Assembly: GCF_024256385.1 (NCBI RefSeq)
Contig: NZ_JAMLFW010000001.1
Location: 1,178,001-1,242,000, forward strand
Length of the DNA stretch: 64,000 bases
Direction: 5' to 3'
DNA from: Anatilimnocola floriformis
GTDB lineage: Bacteria > Planctomycetota > Planctomycetia > Pirellulales > Pirellulaceae
Shown: piece by piece, positions 52,711 to 61,290 of the stretch
How the letters are laid out: every line of letters starts with the position of its first letter
How positions within the stretch are numbered: position 1 is the first letter of the stretch
The notes under the pieces: model-generated
Told to the model about the DNA's origin: nothing
What the model saw: the letters and a program-made list of their open reading frames with translations, nothing else
Databases searched by the model: none
Made by a program: the position numbers and the translations under genes

Positions 52711-55071
52711 GTGGAATCCTTTACCCTCACCTGCACGACCTGCAAATCGCGGCTCAAGGTGCGCGATACCGGCGTCGTCGGCCAGATCATGGCCTGCCCC
52801 AAGTGCGGCGGCATGGTGTTGATCAAGCCCGACCCACAGGTTGCTCCCGGCCAATCGTCCGCGCCGCAAAATGCTCGGTCGAATGAAACCGGCGAGACCA
52901 AGCCGGACCTCTCCAACTCACTCCGCTCTCTACCGCCGATCGACACCGCCGCGCCGCTGAAGGCCGATGCCTTTGATGATGTCGATGTGCTGCTCGGCGA
53001 TGTGCCAGCACGCTCGATGGTTCCCACGCCCACCGTTCGACCCGGCGCTGGTCCGGCGGGACACGCGCACGCAGCGCCGCTGCCACCGCCCAAGGGTTCG
53101 ACGCCTGCGACGACGCAGTCCTTCATTCGGCCCGCAGATCAAAATAAATCACCCGACTCGCAAGCGGCAACGCTGTCGCAAAACGATATTCCGACCGCGA
53201 CTAACTCGCAGCAAGCGCCTGCGGCCAAGTCGGTTGTCAAAATCAATTCCGCAGCGCCAACGGCTGCCAACACCAAACAGCCCGAACCACAACGCGTTGC
53301 CGCAGCAGCCATGGTCGCGGCGACTCTGCCGCAACCCGCCGTTACTGCGGCGACGGTTCCCACGCCCGCCGCCGCAGAGTCACCACCAGTTTCCGCCGGC
53401 AGCCCCTGGCAATACTGGGCGATGGTTTCCGCCTCCGGTTTGCTCGGCGTGTTGCTCGCCGTCGGCGTCGTGGCGTTTACCATCTCGTGGTTCAGCAATG
53501 GGAGCGAACCACTGCCGGCTCCTCTCGCGCAAAACACTACTCCCGAAAAACCGGCAGCGCCTGAAGTCCCCGCGTCTCCCGAAAATCCCGCCGCTCCGGT
53601 CGGCCCAGTCGCCATTGTTCCGGCAAATCCCGATAAGCCCATTGATCCCGTCGTGCCGCCGCCGATGCCGACAGATCCGGCGCCAGTGCCGGTGCAGCCT
53701 GTTCCAGCGCCACCGATGCCGTCCACCGAGCGCGATCCGCTGGGCATCACCGATCCAGCGAAGCCCGCACCCGAAAAACCAACACCCGAAAAGCCCGGCC
53801 TCGCAGCCAACGATCCGTTCAACAAGTTCGGCGACATTCTGAACGGTGGTCCTGCCGATCCCGTGCCGCCGCCGGCCAAGCCTGCCGCTGCTCCACCGGT
53901 GATTCCGCCACCGGAAGAAGAGCCCAATCAATCGCCGACGGCTGCCAAGTTGCCCAAGCCGCAGCCCCGGCACATCGATATCGCGGCTCGTCTCGCCGAG
54001 TCGCTCCCGGCCATCGAAGCTCAGAATTCGCCCCTCATCGACTTCCTGCAAGTCATGCAAGAGATGAGCACGGTGCCGATCACGCTGCGGCCCGACGGCC
54101 TGGCCATGGTTCGCATCACCCCCTTCACCGCCGACACGCCCGTCAATTGGAAGGGCGCGTCGACCACGGTGATCGAGGCCATTCAAGGTGGTCTGCAGCC
54201 GCTCGGCCTCGAAGCTAAAGTGGAAGCTGATCAACTGATTGTCGATGTCGCCAATTCGCAACTCGTCACCACGAAGCTGCCGGTCAAGGATCTGACCGAC
54301 AGCGATGAGCGGCGCGCCAACGATCTCGCGGCAGCCCTGATGACCTTTGTCGCACCAGATAGCTGGAGCGATGAAGACAACCAGCCATCCCTCGTCGCGA
54401 CCAAGGATGAACTGACCATTCGGCAAACCCGCCCTGCCCTCGCCGAGTGCGTGGTGCTCATCGAAAAGCTCCGCGTCGCTCGCGGTCTGCGTCCGCTCAC
54501 CAAGTTCGACGCCCGGCTGTTCGAACTCGCCACGCGCAATGAACGAGCCGCTGCCGCTCTCGCGACGCCGCTCACGCTCAACTACAGCATTCCTACGCCT
54601 CTCACGCGCGTGACCGATCGCCTGGGGAAGGAAGCCAAAGTTCGCATCCTCTTCGACTGGCAATCGCTGTCCGCGGCTGGTTGGAATCCCGACGCGGAAG
54701 TTACTCTCACCATCGAGAAGCAAACTTTGGCTGCCGCGCTGAATGATCTCACGCAGCGCATGGATCTCACCTGGCGGGCCGTTGATGCAAAGACCATCCA
54801 AATCCTCTCGCCGCAAACACAGGCCGACCGTACCGAACTCGAGCTCTACGCTGTCGGCGATGTCGCCAAAGACACAACTGCTGGCGCCGCGCTCGTCGCC
54901 AAGATCCGCAACACCCTCGGCGGCCAGGCCTTCCGCGACGCCGGCGGCCGCGGCGAAGTTCGCTTCGATGCCACGGGCAAATGCTTGATCGTTGCCCTGA
55001 CTCAGCCGCAGCAACAACAAGTAGCCACGCTGCTGAAGACACTTCGCGCCGGTGCACCTGCCGGCAAGTAG
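52711..55071 (+). CDS. Zinc-ribbon/transmembrane/secretin-N-like protein
   Basis: A 786-residue protein started at GTG 52711 (GGAAGAGAG upstream; an ORF back to 52636 is possible). It begins with a zinc ribbon, CTTCKSRLKV...ACPKCGGMV. A Pro/Ala-rich region follows, then one membrane helix (about 235-257, MVSASGLLGVLLAVGVVAFTISWF). A very Pro-rich linker (PEKPAAPEVPASPENPAAP type) leads into the C-terminal 380 residues, which contain LAESLPAIEAQNSPLIDFLQVMQEM and VNWKGASTTVIEAIQGGLQPLGLE, like STN/secretin-N segments, repeated later as VTLTIEKQTLAAALNDLTQRM. It follows the pseudokinase gene. Both have cytoplasmic regulatory heads, a single helix and large outer domains, so they may act as partners. 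Confidence 0.75.
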   Translation: MESFTLTCTTCKSRLKVRDTGVVGQIMACPKCGGMVLIKPDPQVAPGQSSAPQNARSNETGETKPDLSNSLRSLPPIDTAAPLKADAFDDVDVLLGDVPARSMVPTPTVRPGAGPAGHAHAAPLPPPKGSTPATTQSFIRPADQNKSPDSQAATLSQNDIPTATNSQQAPAAKSVVKINSAAPTAANTKQPEPQRVAAAAMVAATLPQPAVTAATVPTPAAAESPPVSAGSPWQYWAMVSASGLLGVLLAVGVVAFTISWFSNGSEPLPAPLAQNTTPEKPAAPEVPASPENPAAPVGPVAIVPANPDKPIDPVVPPPMPTDPAPVPVQPVPAPPMPSTERDPLGITDPAKPAPEKPTPEKPGLAANDPFNKFGDILNGGPADPVPPPAKPAAAPPVIPPPEEEPNQSPTAAKLPKPQPRHIDIAARLAESLPAIEAQNSPLIDFLQVMQEMSTVPITLRPDGLAMVRITPFTADTPVNWKGASTTVIEAIQGGLQPLGLEAKVEADQLIVDVANSQLVTTKLPVKDLTDSDERRANDLAAALMTFVAPDSWSDEDNQPSLVATKDELTIRQTRPALAECVVLIEKLRVARGLRPLTKFDARLFELATRNERAAAALATPLTLNYSIPTPLTRVTDRLGKEAKVRILFDWQSLSAAGWNPDAEVTLTIEKQTLAAALNDLTQRMDLTWRAVDAKTIQILSPQTQADRTELELYAVGDVAKDTTAGAALVAKIRNTLGGQAFRDAGGRGEVRFDATGKCLIVALTQPQQQQVATLLKTLRAGAPAGK

Positions 55072-55072
55072 A

Positions 55073-55100
55073 CCCATTGTCGTCTTTCGCTCCGCGAAAG
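55073..55100. repeat. REP-like palindrome, copy 1
   Basis: CCCATTGTCG followed by TCTTTCGCTCCGCGAAAG, an imperfect palindrome with arms CTTTCGC/GCGAAAG and a conserved ATTGTCG foot. The other copies at 58529, 58659 and 59410 flank a RAYT transposase gene. Confidence 0.8.
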
Positions 55101-55184
55101 GCTGATTCGTTCTTCGGAAGTTGAAGGCGGTCCAATTGCCGAGCGCTCACGGCCCTCCTCGCCGTCTGCGGCGTTTGACTCAAG

Positions 55185-55640
55185 TCAGCAACTGGGAGCC
55201 ACCCAATGCAGCGGTTTGCAATTACGCACGCCTGTTGTCGCCAGGAGCACTAACTGATTGAGCATTTCCGGAACGACGGCTCGATTAGGTGCAGGATCGA
55301 AATCGCGGAAGACCGGTTCCCACCTTCCCACTACCGCTTCGAAATCCTTCTCATTCAATTGGGCAAGCGTCTGCTTCACCTCGTCTGGGAAGCGGAACAG
55401 CCACCCGCCGTGCAATTCATCGTAGGTGTAGAGCAATTGGTGATCACGAAGAATGGTGGGGTCGACAGCACCTGGATCAAAATCTTTTTGCCGCAATGCG
55501 TAGCACAGCGCCGCAATTGTTTGGTCGTCCACGCCATACAGTCTCGCCCCAGCGAGTCCATCTGCGGGGACTGCGAGTGCCCCTGTCGCAGCCTCTTCGG
55601 GTGACGCTAGAAACACATTGGGGATTGGATGAGAAATCAT
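55185..55640 (-). CDS. Small hypothetical protein downstream of SUKH gene
   Basis: About 151 residues from the ATG at 55640; an in-frame TTG 12 bases upstream is possible, and no clear ribosome-binding site precedes either. LHGGWLFRFPDEVKQTLAQLNEKDFEAVVGRWEPVF is the best-ordered part and resembles small proteins that accompany SUKH immunity genes. It ends in a Trp/Pro/Ser/Cys tail. It lies 21 bases after the SUKH-like gene, so one transcript is likely. Confidence 0.6.
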   Translation of the reverse strand: MISHPIPNVFLASPEEAATGALAVPADGLAGARLYGVDDQTIAALCYALRQKDFDPGAVDPTILRDHQLLYTYDELHGGWLFRFPDEVKQTLAQLNEKDFEAVVGRWEPVFRDFDPAPNRAVVPEMLNQLVLLATTGVRNCKPLHWVAPSC

Positions 55641-55661
55641 TTTTGGAAGCAAGCACAACTA

Positions 55662-56258
55662 CTACATGGTACCGCCGTTTGCGGCAGCACCCGGCTCGGC
55701 GTGTTCGCGCAGGCCTGTAGACCTTCTACCGTGAGTTGAGGGCGACCGACGGGGTATGAATTCCAATTGATTTTTTGCGAATTCGCATCCCCAAAACTTC
55801 TGATGATCGATGGCGAGTCGATTGGTAGCCATGCGTATTAGGAATTCGACGAGCGAAAGTTTTACCACCTCGTGATGATCCTTAGAATTAAGGCAGACGA
55901 TCGACCACTCCTCTGGTGGGCCCTGGGTGAGCCACAAGAATGTGTTTCCGTTGCCATCGATTGCGAATGGGTAAAGTCCGCCCGATTCCGGGAACACAGG
56001 AAAAATCTGTTTCGACTCTCGCAAGGTTTTGAATTCTCGCTCGACGGACGCTGCGTCAGCAGGTTCAAGTGGATTATTCACCCGGAGTTCGCCGGCAAGA
56101 AAGCTGCCCGAGCCGTAGGTGTATATCACGACGAAGTAGTCTCGCGGAAACCACAGGCCGACGTTCTGCTGGAACTCGTTCCACTCGTTTTCTGAGCCAC
56201 GATTCAGCGGTTCCGCTGGAGGCGGCATCATACGTATGAGATCGTCGATTGTCCCCAT
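55662..56258 (-). CDS. SMI1/KNR4 (SUKH)-family protein
   Basis: The ATG at 56258 gives 198 residues. ENEWNEFQQNVGLWFPRDYFVVIYTYGSGSFLAG is the SUKH core (W..fE...g..lP.Dy..f...yG.G). GGLYPFAIDGNGNTFLWLTQGP and VKLSLVEFLIRMATN complete the fold. In polymorphic-toxin loci such proteins are immunity factors, but many also act in other settings. No toxin gene is next to it; the next gene downstream is a small unknown protein. Confidence 0.75.
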   Translation of the reverse strand: MGTIDDLIRMMPPPAEPLNRGSENEWNEFQQNVGLWFPRDYFVVIYTYGSGSFLAGELRVNNPLEPADAASVEREFKTLRESKQIFPVFPESGGLYPFAIDGNGNTFLWLTQGPPEEWSIVCLNSKDHHEVVKLSLVEFLIRMATNRLAIDHQKFWGCEFAKNQLEFIPRRSPSTHGRRSTGLREHAEPGAAANGGTM

Positions 56259-56489
56259 GCGGTATTTCAAACTCCAACGGTGCCTATGAATTCGAATGTC
56301 TACAGTTAGTTAAGTACGTTCTGCCTCAAGCGTCAATTGCTATCAAGCAATCTCGCCAACAACCATTTAAAAGCTGTACGGAAGCGGCGTGGCCAGCGAA
56401 TTCACGCGCGTCAGCGTGAACCCTTTCTGCTATTTTGCCTCTTGCTCTTCACACGATCACATCCGTGCGGAACAGGCAAAGCAAAATCT

Positions 56490-57548
56490 ATGCTCGAAAT
56501 CGATGGCTCCCGGGGCGAAGGGGGCGGACAGATCATTCGCTCGTCGCTGGCGCTGTCGCTGCTCACTGGCACGCCGGTGAAGCTCACGAATATTCGCGCC
56601 AAGCGAAAGAACTCCGGCCTGGCTCGGCAGCACTTGGTCGCTGTGCAAGCAGTTGCGCAGCTCAGCGATGCGAAAGTCAACGGCGCCGCCCTCGGCTCGT
56701 CGCAGCTGGCGTTTGAACCTGGCGCAGTGAAGCCCGGCGCGTATGAGTTTCGCATCGGCACTGCCGGCAGCGCGTCGCTCGTGTTGCAGACGATTCTGCC
56801 GCCGCTGTTGCTGGCGACGGGCCCATCGACGCTCGTGATCGAGGGTGGCACGCACAACCCGATGGCGCCGCCGGTTGATTTCATCATCCGCAGTTACGCG
56901 CCGCTGATCGAGCGCCTTGGCCCGCGGCTGCAAGTGCAACTCGATCGCCATGGTTTCTTTCCGGGCGGCGGTGGCCGAGTCGTTGTGCATATCGAGCCGG
57001 TGGCGAAGTTCAGCGGCCTGAAGCTGCGCGAGCGCGGCGGGATTTTGAGCAAGCAGGTGCGCGCCCTGGTCGCCAACCTACCGAAGAAAATCGCCGAGCG
57101 CGAATGCCACGAAATCCGCCGCTTGTCGGGGTGGGAGAAAAACAGTTTTCACGCTTTGGAAGTTCCTGCGCACGGCTGCGGCAATGCGGTGCTGATCGAG
57201 ATTGCCAGCGAGCACGTCACCGAAGTCTTCGTCGGCTTTGGCGAGCGCGGCGTATCGGCCGAGCGCGTCGCGGCCAGCACGTGGCAAGAAGCCGACGAAT
57301 ACTTGCAAGCCGAAGTTCCCGTCGGTCCGCACTTGGCCGATCAGTTGATCCTGCCGCTCGCGATCGCTGCGAGTCATGGCGAGTACAGTTCGTTTCGCAC
57401 GCTCGCGCTTACAGGCCATTCGCTCACGCATCTCGAGATCGTGCAACGGTTCCTGCCGGTGCAACTCACGACGAACGAGGTGTCGAAGGGAATCGTCGAA
57501 GTACTCTTCGCGCCGCAACACGACTCCGAATCTCCCGCGACAATTTGA
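56490..57548 (+). CDS. rtcA: RNA 3'-terminal phosphate cyclase
   Basis: The 352-residue protein starts at the ATG at 56490 with the canonical MLEIDGSRGEGGGQIIRSSLALS. GTAGSASLVLQTILPPLL and the FFPGGGGRV loop are RtcA hallmarks. The catalytic His is placed in TGHSLTHLEIVQRFLP, where E. coli has CHLLTN. It uses ATP to convert RNA 3'-phosphate into a 2',3'-cyclic phosphate. No rtcB or rtcR is in the window. The phosphodiesterase gene thpR lies 2 kb away on the other strand. Confidence 0.92.
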   Translation: MLEIDGSRGEGGGQIIRSSLALSLLTGTPVKLTNIRAKRKNSGLARQHLVAVQAVAQLSDAKVNGAALGSSQLAFEPGAVKPGAYEFRIGTAGSASLVLQTILPPLLLATGPSTLVIEGGTHNPMAPPVDFIIRSYAPLIERLGPRLQVQLDRHGFFPGGGGRVVVHIEPVAKFSGLKLRERGGILSKQVRALVANLPKKIAERECHEIRRLSGWEKNSFHALEVPAHGCGNAVLIEIASEHVTEVFVGFGERGVSAERVAASTWQEADEYLQAEVPVGPHLADQLILPLAIAASHGEYSSFRTLALTGHSLTHLEIVQRFLPVQLTTNEVSKGIVEVLFAPQHDSESPATI

Positions 57549-57633
57549 CGCCCGCCCTGCCACAGTATTACGATGCCGTAACATCTGTTTTCGGCAGCGC
57601 AGGCTGAGCCAAACCTGAGGCGGAGTTCGGGCG

Positions 57634-58515
57634 ATGACAAACGGACAGCGGAATCGTGGTTTCACGCTCGTGGAATTGCTCGTCGTGATCGCCATCATCG
57701 GCGTGTTGGTTGCGTTGCTGCTCCCTGCCGTGCAGGCCGCACGCGAAGCAGCGCGGCGGACGCAATGCGTCAACCATCTCAAGCAGATGGGCCTCGCCGT
57801 GCAGAACTTTCACGACACGTATCAGACCATTCCGTATACGCGACTCGATACGCGCGAGACGACGTTCCTCATCATCCTGCCGTTTCTCGAGCAGCGAAAT
57901 CATTATGAAAAATGGGACATGACCAAGATGTTCTATGACCAGACGGCAGCCGTGCGGGAGACTTCGTTCAAGTTTTACTTGTGTCCGTCGCGCGAGAGGT
58001 CGAAACCACTTTATTGCACGGTCGATGTCCAACAAGGGACTTCGAATCCACCTGTTTCTGGAGGAGTCGCCGATTACGCGACGAATGTAGGCACGCCGGT
58101 TGGGCAGGGTGACTATTACATCGGCATGGGTTCGCCAACTCCGGTGACTGAGCCCAATCAAGCGAATGGCCCATTCTGGTACAAGGGACCGCCGATGTTG
58201 CGTTTCGCGAGTGTGAGCGACGGTTTGAGCAATGTGGTATTCATTGGCGAGAAGCACGTTAAGCGTCCCGCGACGAACACTGAAGGCTCGGTTTGGAATG
58301 GAGACCACGGCGGGTCGTTCAAGCAGTTGGGGACAGGCGCCCCGATCGCTCGTGACCTCAACGCTTCCAGCGGACAATTCGGAAGCTGGCATCCCAGCGT
58401 CTGCCAATTCGTCTTCGGCGACGGCTCGGTGAAAGCCCTGCAAGTTTCGACCGATCTCACCACGCTCGACCGCATCGCCAATCGTCACGATGGCGAACCC
58501 GTGACATTGCCTTAG
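57634..58515 (+). CDS. Prepilin-like DUF1559 protein (second)
   Basis: A 293-residue protein with [23 protein letters not shown] and [13 protein letters not shown], as in the first DUF1559 gene at 25283. Typical later elements are [14 protein letters not shown], a [13 protein letters not shown] section and the end [26 protein letters not shown] lies eight bases before the ATG. No lipoprotein follows here; an 80-base gap separates it from rtcA. Confidence 0.93.
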   Translation: MTNGQRNRGFTLVELLVVIAIIGVLVALLLPAVQAAREAARRTQCVNHLKQMGLAVQNFHDTYQTIPYTRLDTRETTFLIILPFLEQRNHYEKWDMTKMFYDQTAAVRETSFKFYLCPSRERSKPLYCTVDVQQGTSNPPVSGGVADYATNVGTPVGQGDYYIGMGSPTPVTEPNQANGPFWYKGPPMLRFASVSDGLSNVVFIGEKHVKRPATNTEGSVWNGDHGGSFKQLGTGAPIARDLNASSGQFGSWHPSVCQFVFGDGSVKALQVSTDLTTLDRIANRHDGEPVTLP

Positions 58516-58528
58516 ATCGGCGAGTGCC

Positions 58529-58556
58529 CCCATTGTCGTCTTTCGCTCCGCGAAAG
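58529..58556. repeat. REP-like palindrome, copy 2
   Basis: A 28-base match to 55073-55100, same orientation. It lies between the DUF1559 stop and the RAYT gene. Confidence 0.85.
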
Positions 58557-58658
58557 ACCAACCAAGGTGAACGACCAAATAACGTTGAGCTGGCAAGCGT
58601 TAGCAAGTCGGGCTCATTTCGGCCTCCAAGATACAACAGTTGTTCCACCGCAATTTGT

Positions 58659-58684
58659 CTTTCGCGGAGCGAAAGACGACAATG
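58659..58684. repeat. REP-like palindrome, copy 3 (inverted)
   Basis: CTTTCGCGGAGCGAAAG with GACGACAATG is the reverse complement of copies 1 and 2 (26 matching bases). Copies 2 and 3 are therefore a head-to-head pair, like BIME elements, upstream of the RAYT gene. Confidence 0.85.
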
Positions 58685-58721
58685 AGGCCCGACGCCGATT
58701 TACCCAAGCGAAACTTCAAAC

Positions 58722-59372
58722 ATGCTCGGTGAGTGCTTTGATCCGCAAGCGGGTTTGCTAATACATCAGCATCTACGGCCTCATTGGTCACAAGCTGGCG
58801 CGGTTGTCTTCATTACCTTTCGGACTGCCGATTCCATTCCTGCAGAGGTGGTGTTGCGGTGGGAGGCAGAAAAGCAGGATTGGCTCGCGAGGCGAGGTTT
58901 TGCGACCGGCGCGAAGTCCTCCGTTATCGTGTCCAAACTTAACTCAAAAGATCAGGCCGATTTTCAGCGAACCTTTAATCGTTGCCGTGAAGAGTATTTA
59001 GATACTTGCCAGGGAGCATGCGTTCTCAAACGCCCAGAGTTAGCACGGGCGGTTTCCGACTCGTTGCTGCATTTTGACGGACAAAGATACAAGATGGGCG
59101 ACTTTGTCATCATGCCCAACCATGTGCATTTGCTGGCCGTTTTTCCGACCGAACAAGCGATGTTCGATCAATGCGATTCCTGGATGCACTTTACTGCGGT
59201 GCAAATCAACCGCGCACTTGGTTCTCAGGGCAAATTCTGGCAGAGCGAGCCTTTCGATCACTTAGTTCGCACCGCGGAGCAATACGAGTACTTGCGGCAA
59301 TATATTGCCGATAATCCGTTGAAAGCGCAACTTTTGCCAGGTGAGTACATTTATCGCCGATATCCTGGCTGA
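58722..59372 (+). CDS. REP-associated tyrosine transposase (RAYT)
   Basis: The 216-residue protein starts with a divergent head, then HWSQAGAVVFITFRTADSIP, which is usual for this group of RAYTs. The HUH motif is MPNHVHLLAVF, and the Tyr-bearing segment is SEPFDHLVRTAEQYEYLRQYIADNP. It belongs to the Y1 transposase fold (Y1_Tnp). RAYTs act on REP sequences, and REP-like copies stand on both sides here. Length is normal. The gene has no adjoining IS ends, as expected for a domesticated RAYT. Confidence 0.88.
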   Translation: MLGECFDPQAGLLIHQHLRPHWSQAGAVVFITFRTADSIPAEVVLRWEAEKQDWLARRGFATGAKSSVIVSKLNSKDQADFQRTFNRCREEYLDTCQGACVLKRPELARAVSDSLLHFDGQRYKMGDFVIMPNHVHLLAVFPTEQAMFDQCDSWMHFTAVQINRALGSQGKFWQSEPFDHLVRTAEQYEYLRQYIADNPLKAQLLPGEYIYRRYPG

Positions 59373-59409
59373 CAACCTAGCGCCACTGTAAGGGTCGACT
59401 TCGATTGGC

Positions 59410-59438
59410 CTTTCGCGGGAGCGAAAGGCGACAATGGG
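59410..59438. repeat. REP-like palindrome, copy 4 (inverted, variant)
   Basis: CTTTCGCGGGAGCGAAAGGCGACAATGGG differs from copy 3 by one inserted G and one A-to-G change. It lies 37 bases after the RAYT stop, so the RAYT gene is bracketed by REPs. Confidence 0.8.
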
Positions 59439-59439
59439 T

Positions 59440-60015
59440 TCACGCCAACGGGCAATGCGCTAGCGCTTCATACGTCGGGCCGCTGCGGCCGAGGAAGCTG
59501 GCGAAGATCACGGCTTCGTCGACGACGGATAGATCTGCGTCGTAGCTCATGTGCTCGGCGAGTTTCGCGGCGAGCTCGGCCATTCCTTCATCGCTGCCGC
59601 CTTTCACGCGGCCGATGGTCAGGTGCGGGGTGAAGCCGCGGGCTTCCTTGGCAAAGCCCATTTCCTTTTTCAGAGCGTTGTCGATCGCGGCTTGCAGCTC
59701 GCGCAGCTCTTCGTTCCCCTGCTCGATGCCCAGCCACAGTGTGCGGGCGTCGGCAGAACTGGGAAAACCACCGAGGCCGCGGCAAATGATTTCGAACGGC
59801 TCGACGCTGGCCGCGGCTTCGCTCACGACGCGGCAGATTTCGGGGATATCGGCGTCGGTTACGTTGCCGAGAAACTTCAGCGTGAGATGCATCTGCTGCG
59901 GATCGACCCAGTTCACATCGACGCCGGGAGTCTTCAGTTTTTCGATGAGCGCCCGAGCCCGCTTGGTAACACTGCTGGCAATTTCGACGGCGATAAAGGA
60001 ACGGATACGTTGCAT
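59440..60015 (-). CDS. thpR: RNA 2',3'-cyclic phosphodiesterase
   Basis: The 191-residue protein starts at the ATG at 60015 (MQRIRSFIAVEI). The 2H-phosphoesterase superfamily motifs are HLTLKFLG and HLTIGRV, each H-x-T/S. ThpR (formerly LigT) opens 2',3'-cyclic phosphates on RNA ends. It lies near rtcA, which makes such cyclic ends, but on the opposite strand, with RAYT and DUF1559 between, so a shared function is only an inference. Confidence 0.93.
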   Translation of the reverse strand: MQRIRSFIAVEIASSVTKRARALIEKLKTPGVDVNWVDPQQMHLTLKFLGNVTDADIPEICRVVSEAAASVEPFEIICRGLGGFPSSADARTLWLGIEQGNEELRELQAAIDNALKKEMGFAKEARGFTPHLTIGRVKGGSDEGMAELAAKLAEHMSYDADLSVVDEAVIFASFLGRSGPTYEALAHCPLA

Positions 60016-60124
60016 GAGGAGGGGCTGGGATCTGGGGGATGATTTTCTCTGTGAGCCTTCATGTTCGCACTGCCCCGTCGATTTGGACAGTGCCCTGCTC
60101 CTGCCTTTCCCCAGCTCCCAGTTC

Positions 60125-61246
60125 CTAGCCCCCAGCCCCCATCCTCGCAATCGCATCTCGATTCAATTTAATCCCCAGCCCCGGGCCGCTCGGCACTTGC
60201 AACATTCCTTCGGCGTCGAGCTTGAACGGCTCTTCGAGAATGTCTTCGATATAGGGCACGCCCGTTTGATATTCGACCCAGCGAGCCACGGGCATCGCTG
60301 CCGAAAGAGCAAGGTCGGCCGCCACACCGACGGCAGTGTTCCAACCGTGCGGCACGAGGAGCACGCCCTGATCGTAGGCCAGCCAGGCGAGTTTGCGACC
60401 TTCGCTCAAGCCGCCACACTTCGTCAGGTCGGGCTGAATGATGTCGACGGCCCGCTTCAAAAGAAACGGCTGAAAGGCCTGCCGCCGCGTGAGGACTTCG
60501 CCGGTCGAGATCAGTACCGGCGAAGTGGCTTGCAACTGCGCAAAGCCCTCGACGTCGTCCGGCTTGAGTGCTTCCTCAAACCAAGTGATGTTGTAATCGC
60601 CGAGCATCTTCGCCGTTTCGCGAGCCCAATTCACACTGTGCGGCCAGAATTGTTCGCTGCCGCCGGCATCGACCATCAGCTCGACGTCTTCGCCGACCGT
60701 CTCGCGCGCGGTGCGAATCAGCAACTCATCAAGCTGACGACTGACGCGCCCGAACGGCCGCCAACCCATTTTGATCGCGCGAAAGCCGCGCTCCTTTTGC
60801 ACGAGCAGCGCGTCGCGCAGCGGCTCAGGTTGATCGAACAAGATCGAAGCGTACGGCTTGATGCGGTCGCGATAATTGCCGCCGAGCAATTTGGAAACGG
60901 GTTGCTGCAGTGCCTGTCCCCATAAATCCCATAGCGCGATATCAATGCCGCTGATCGCATGTTCGACGCTGCCGCCGCGGCCGAGCCAGAACATGCTCTG
61001 CCGCAACTTCTCACTCACCCGATCCGGCTGATCGGCAGGCTCGCCAATCAAATGGGGCCGGAGCAACTCGAGCGCACCTTCGACGAGTGCCCGCGTCGTG
61101 TAGCAACTGCCGAGCCCGGTGATCCCTTCATCGCTGATCACTTCGACCAGCGTGTTGTATTGCACGTTCGGATCGGTGCCGCCGGGCCAACCGTGATCGT
61201 GCGTAGCGCCACCGAGCGGAATGGTTTTGACTGCGGCGATTTTCAT
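60125..61246 (-). CDS. Enolase-superfamily enzyme (mandelate racemase/muconate lactonizing type)
   Basis: A 373-residue protein begun at the ATG at 61246, with AGGAAG upstream. The N-terminal capping domain is followed by the barrel. KMGWRPFG takes the place of the KxK pair, the metal ligands are in MVDAGG, FEEAL and TGEV, and VPHGWNTAVG supplies the His. This pattern resembles sugar-acid dehydratases. The substrate cannot be told. It could relate to the uronate genes at 34-37 kb, but there is no linkage. Confidence 0.85.
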   Translation of the reverse strand: MKIAAVKTIPLGGATHDHGWPGGTDPNVQYNTLVEVISDEGITGLGSCYTTRALVEGALELLRPHLIGEPADQPDRVSEKLRQSMFWLGRGGSVEHAISGIDIALWDLWGQALQQPVSKLLGGNYRDRIKPYASILFDQPEPLRDALLVQKERGFRAIKMGWRPFGRVSRQLDELLIRTARETVGEDVELMVDAGGSEQFWPHSVNWARETAKMLGDYNITWFEEALKPDDVEGFAQLQATSPVLISTGEVLTRRQAFQPFLLKRAVDIIQPDLTKCGGLSEGRKLAWLAYDQGVLLVPHGWNTAVGVAADLALSAAMPVARWVEYQTGVPYIEDILEEPFKLDAEGMLQVPSGPGLGIKLNRDAIARMGAGG

Positions 61247-61290
61247 GAGGCTTCCTGTCGGCAAGGACGTCGTTCAGCAGATGGCTGAAT

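Noticed and set aside
53380-55077. A 565-codon minus-strand ORF
   Set aside because: Shadow of the zinc-ribbon/secretin-N-like gene, low-complexity and Arg-rich.
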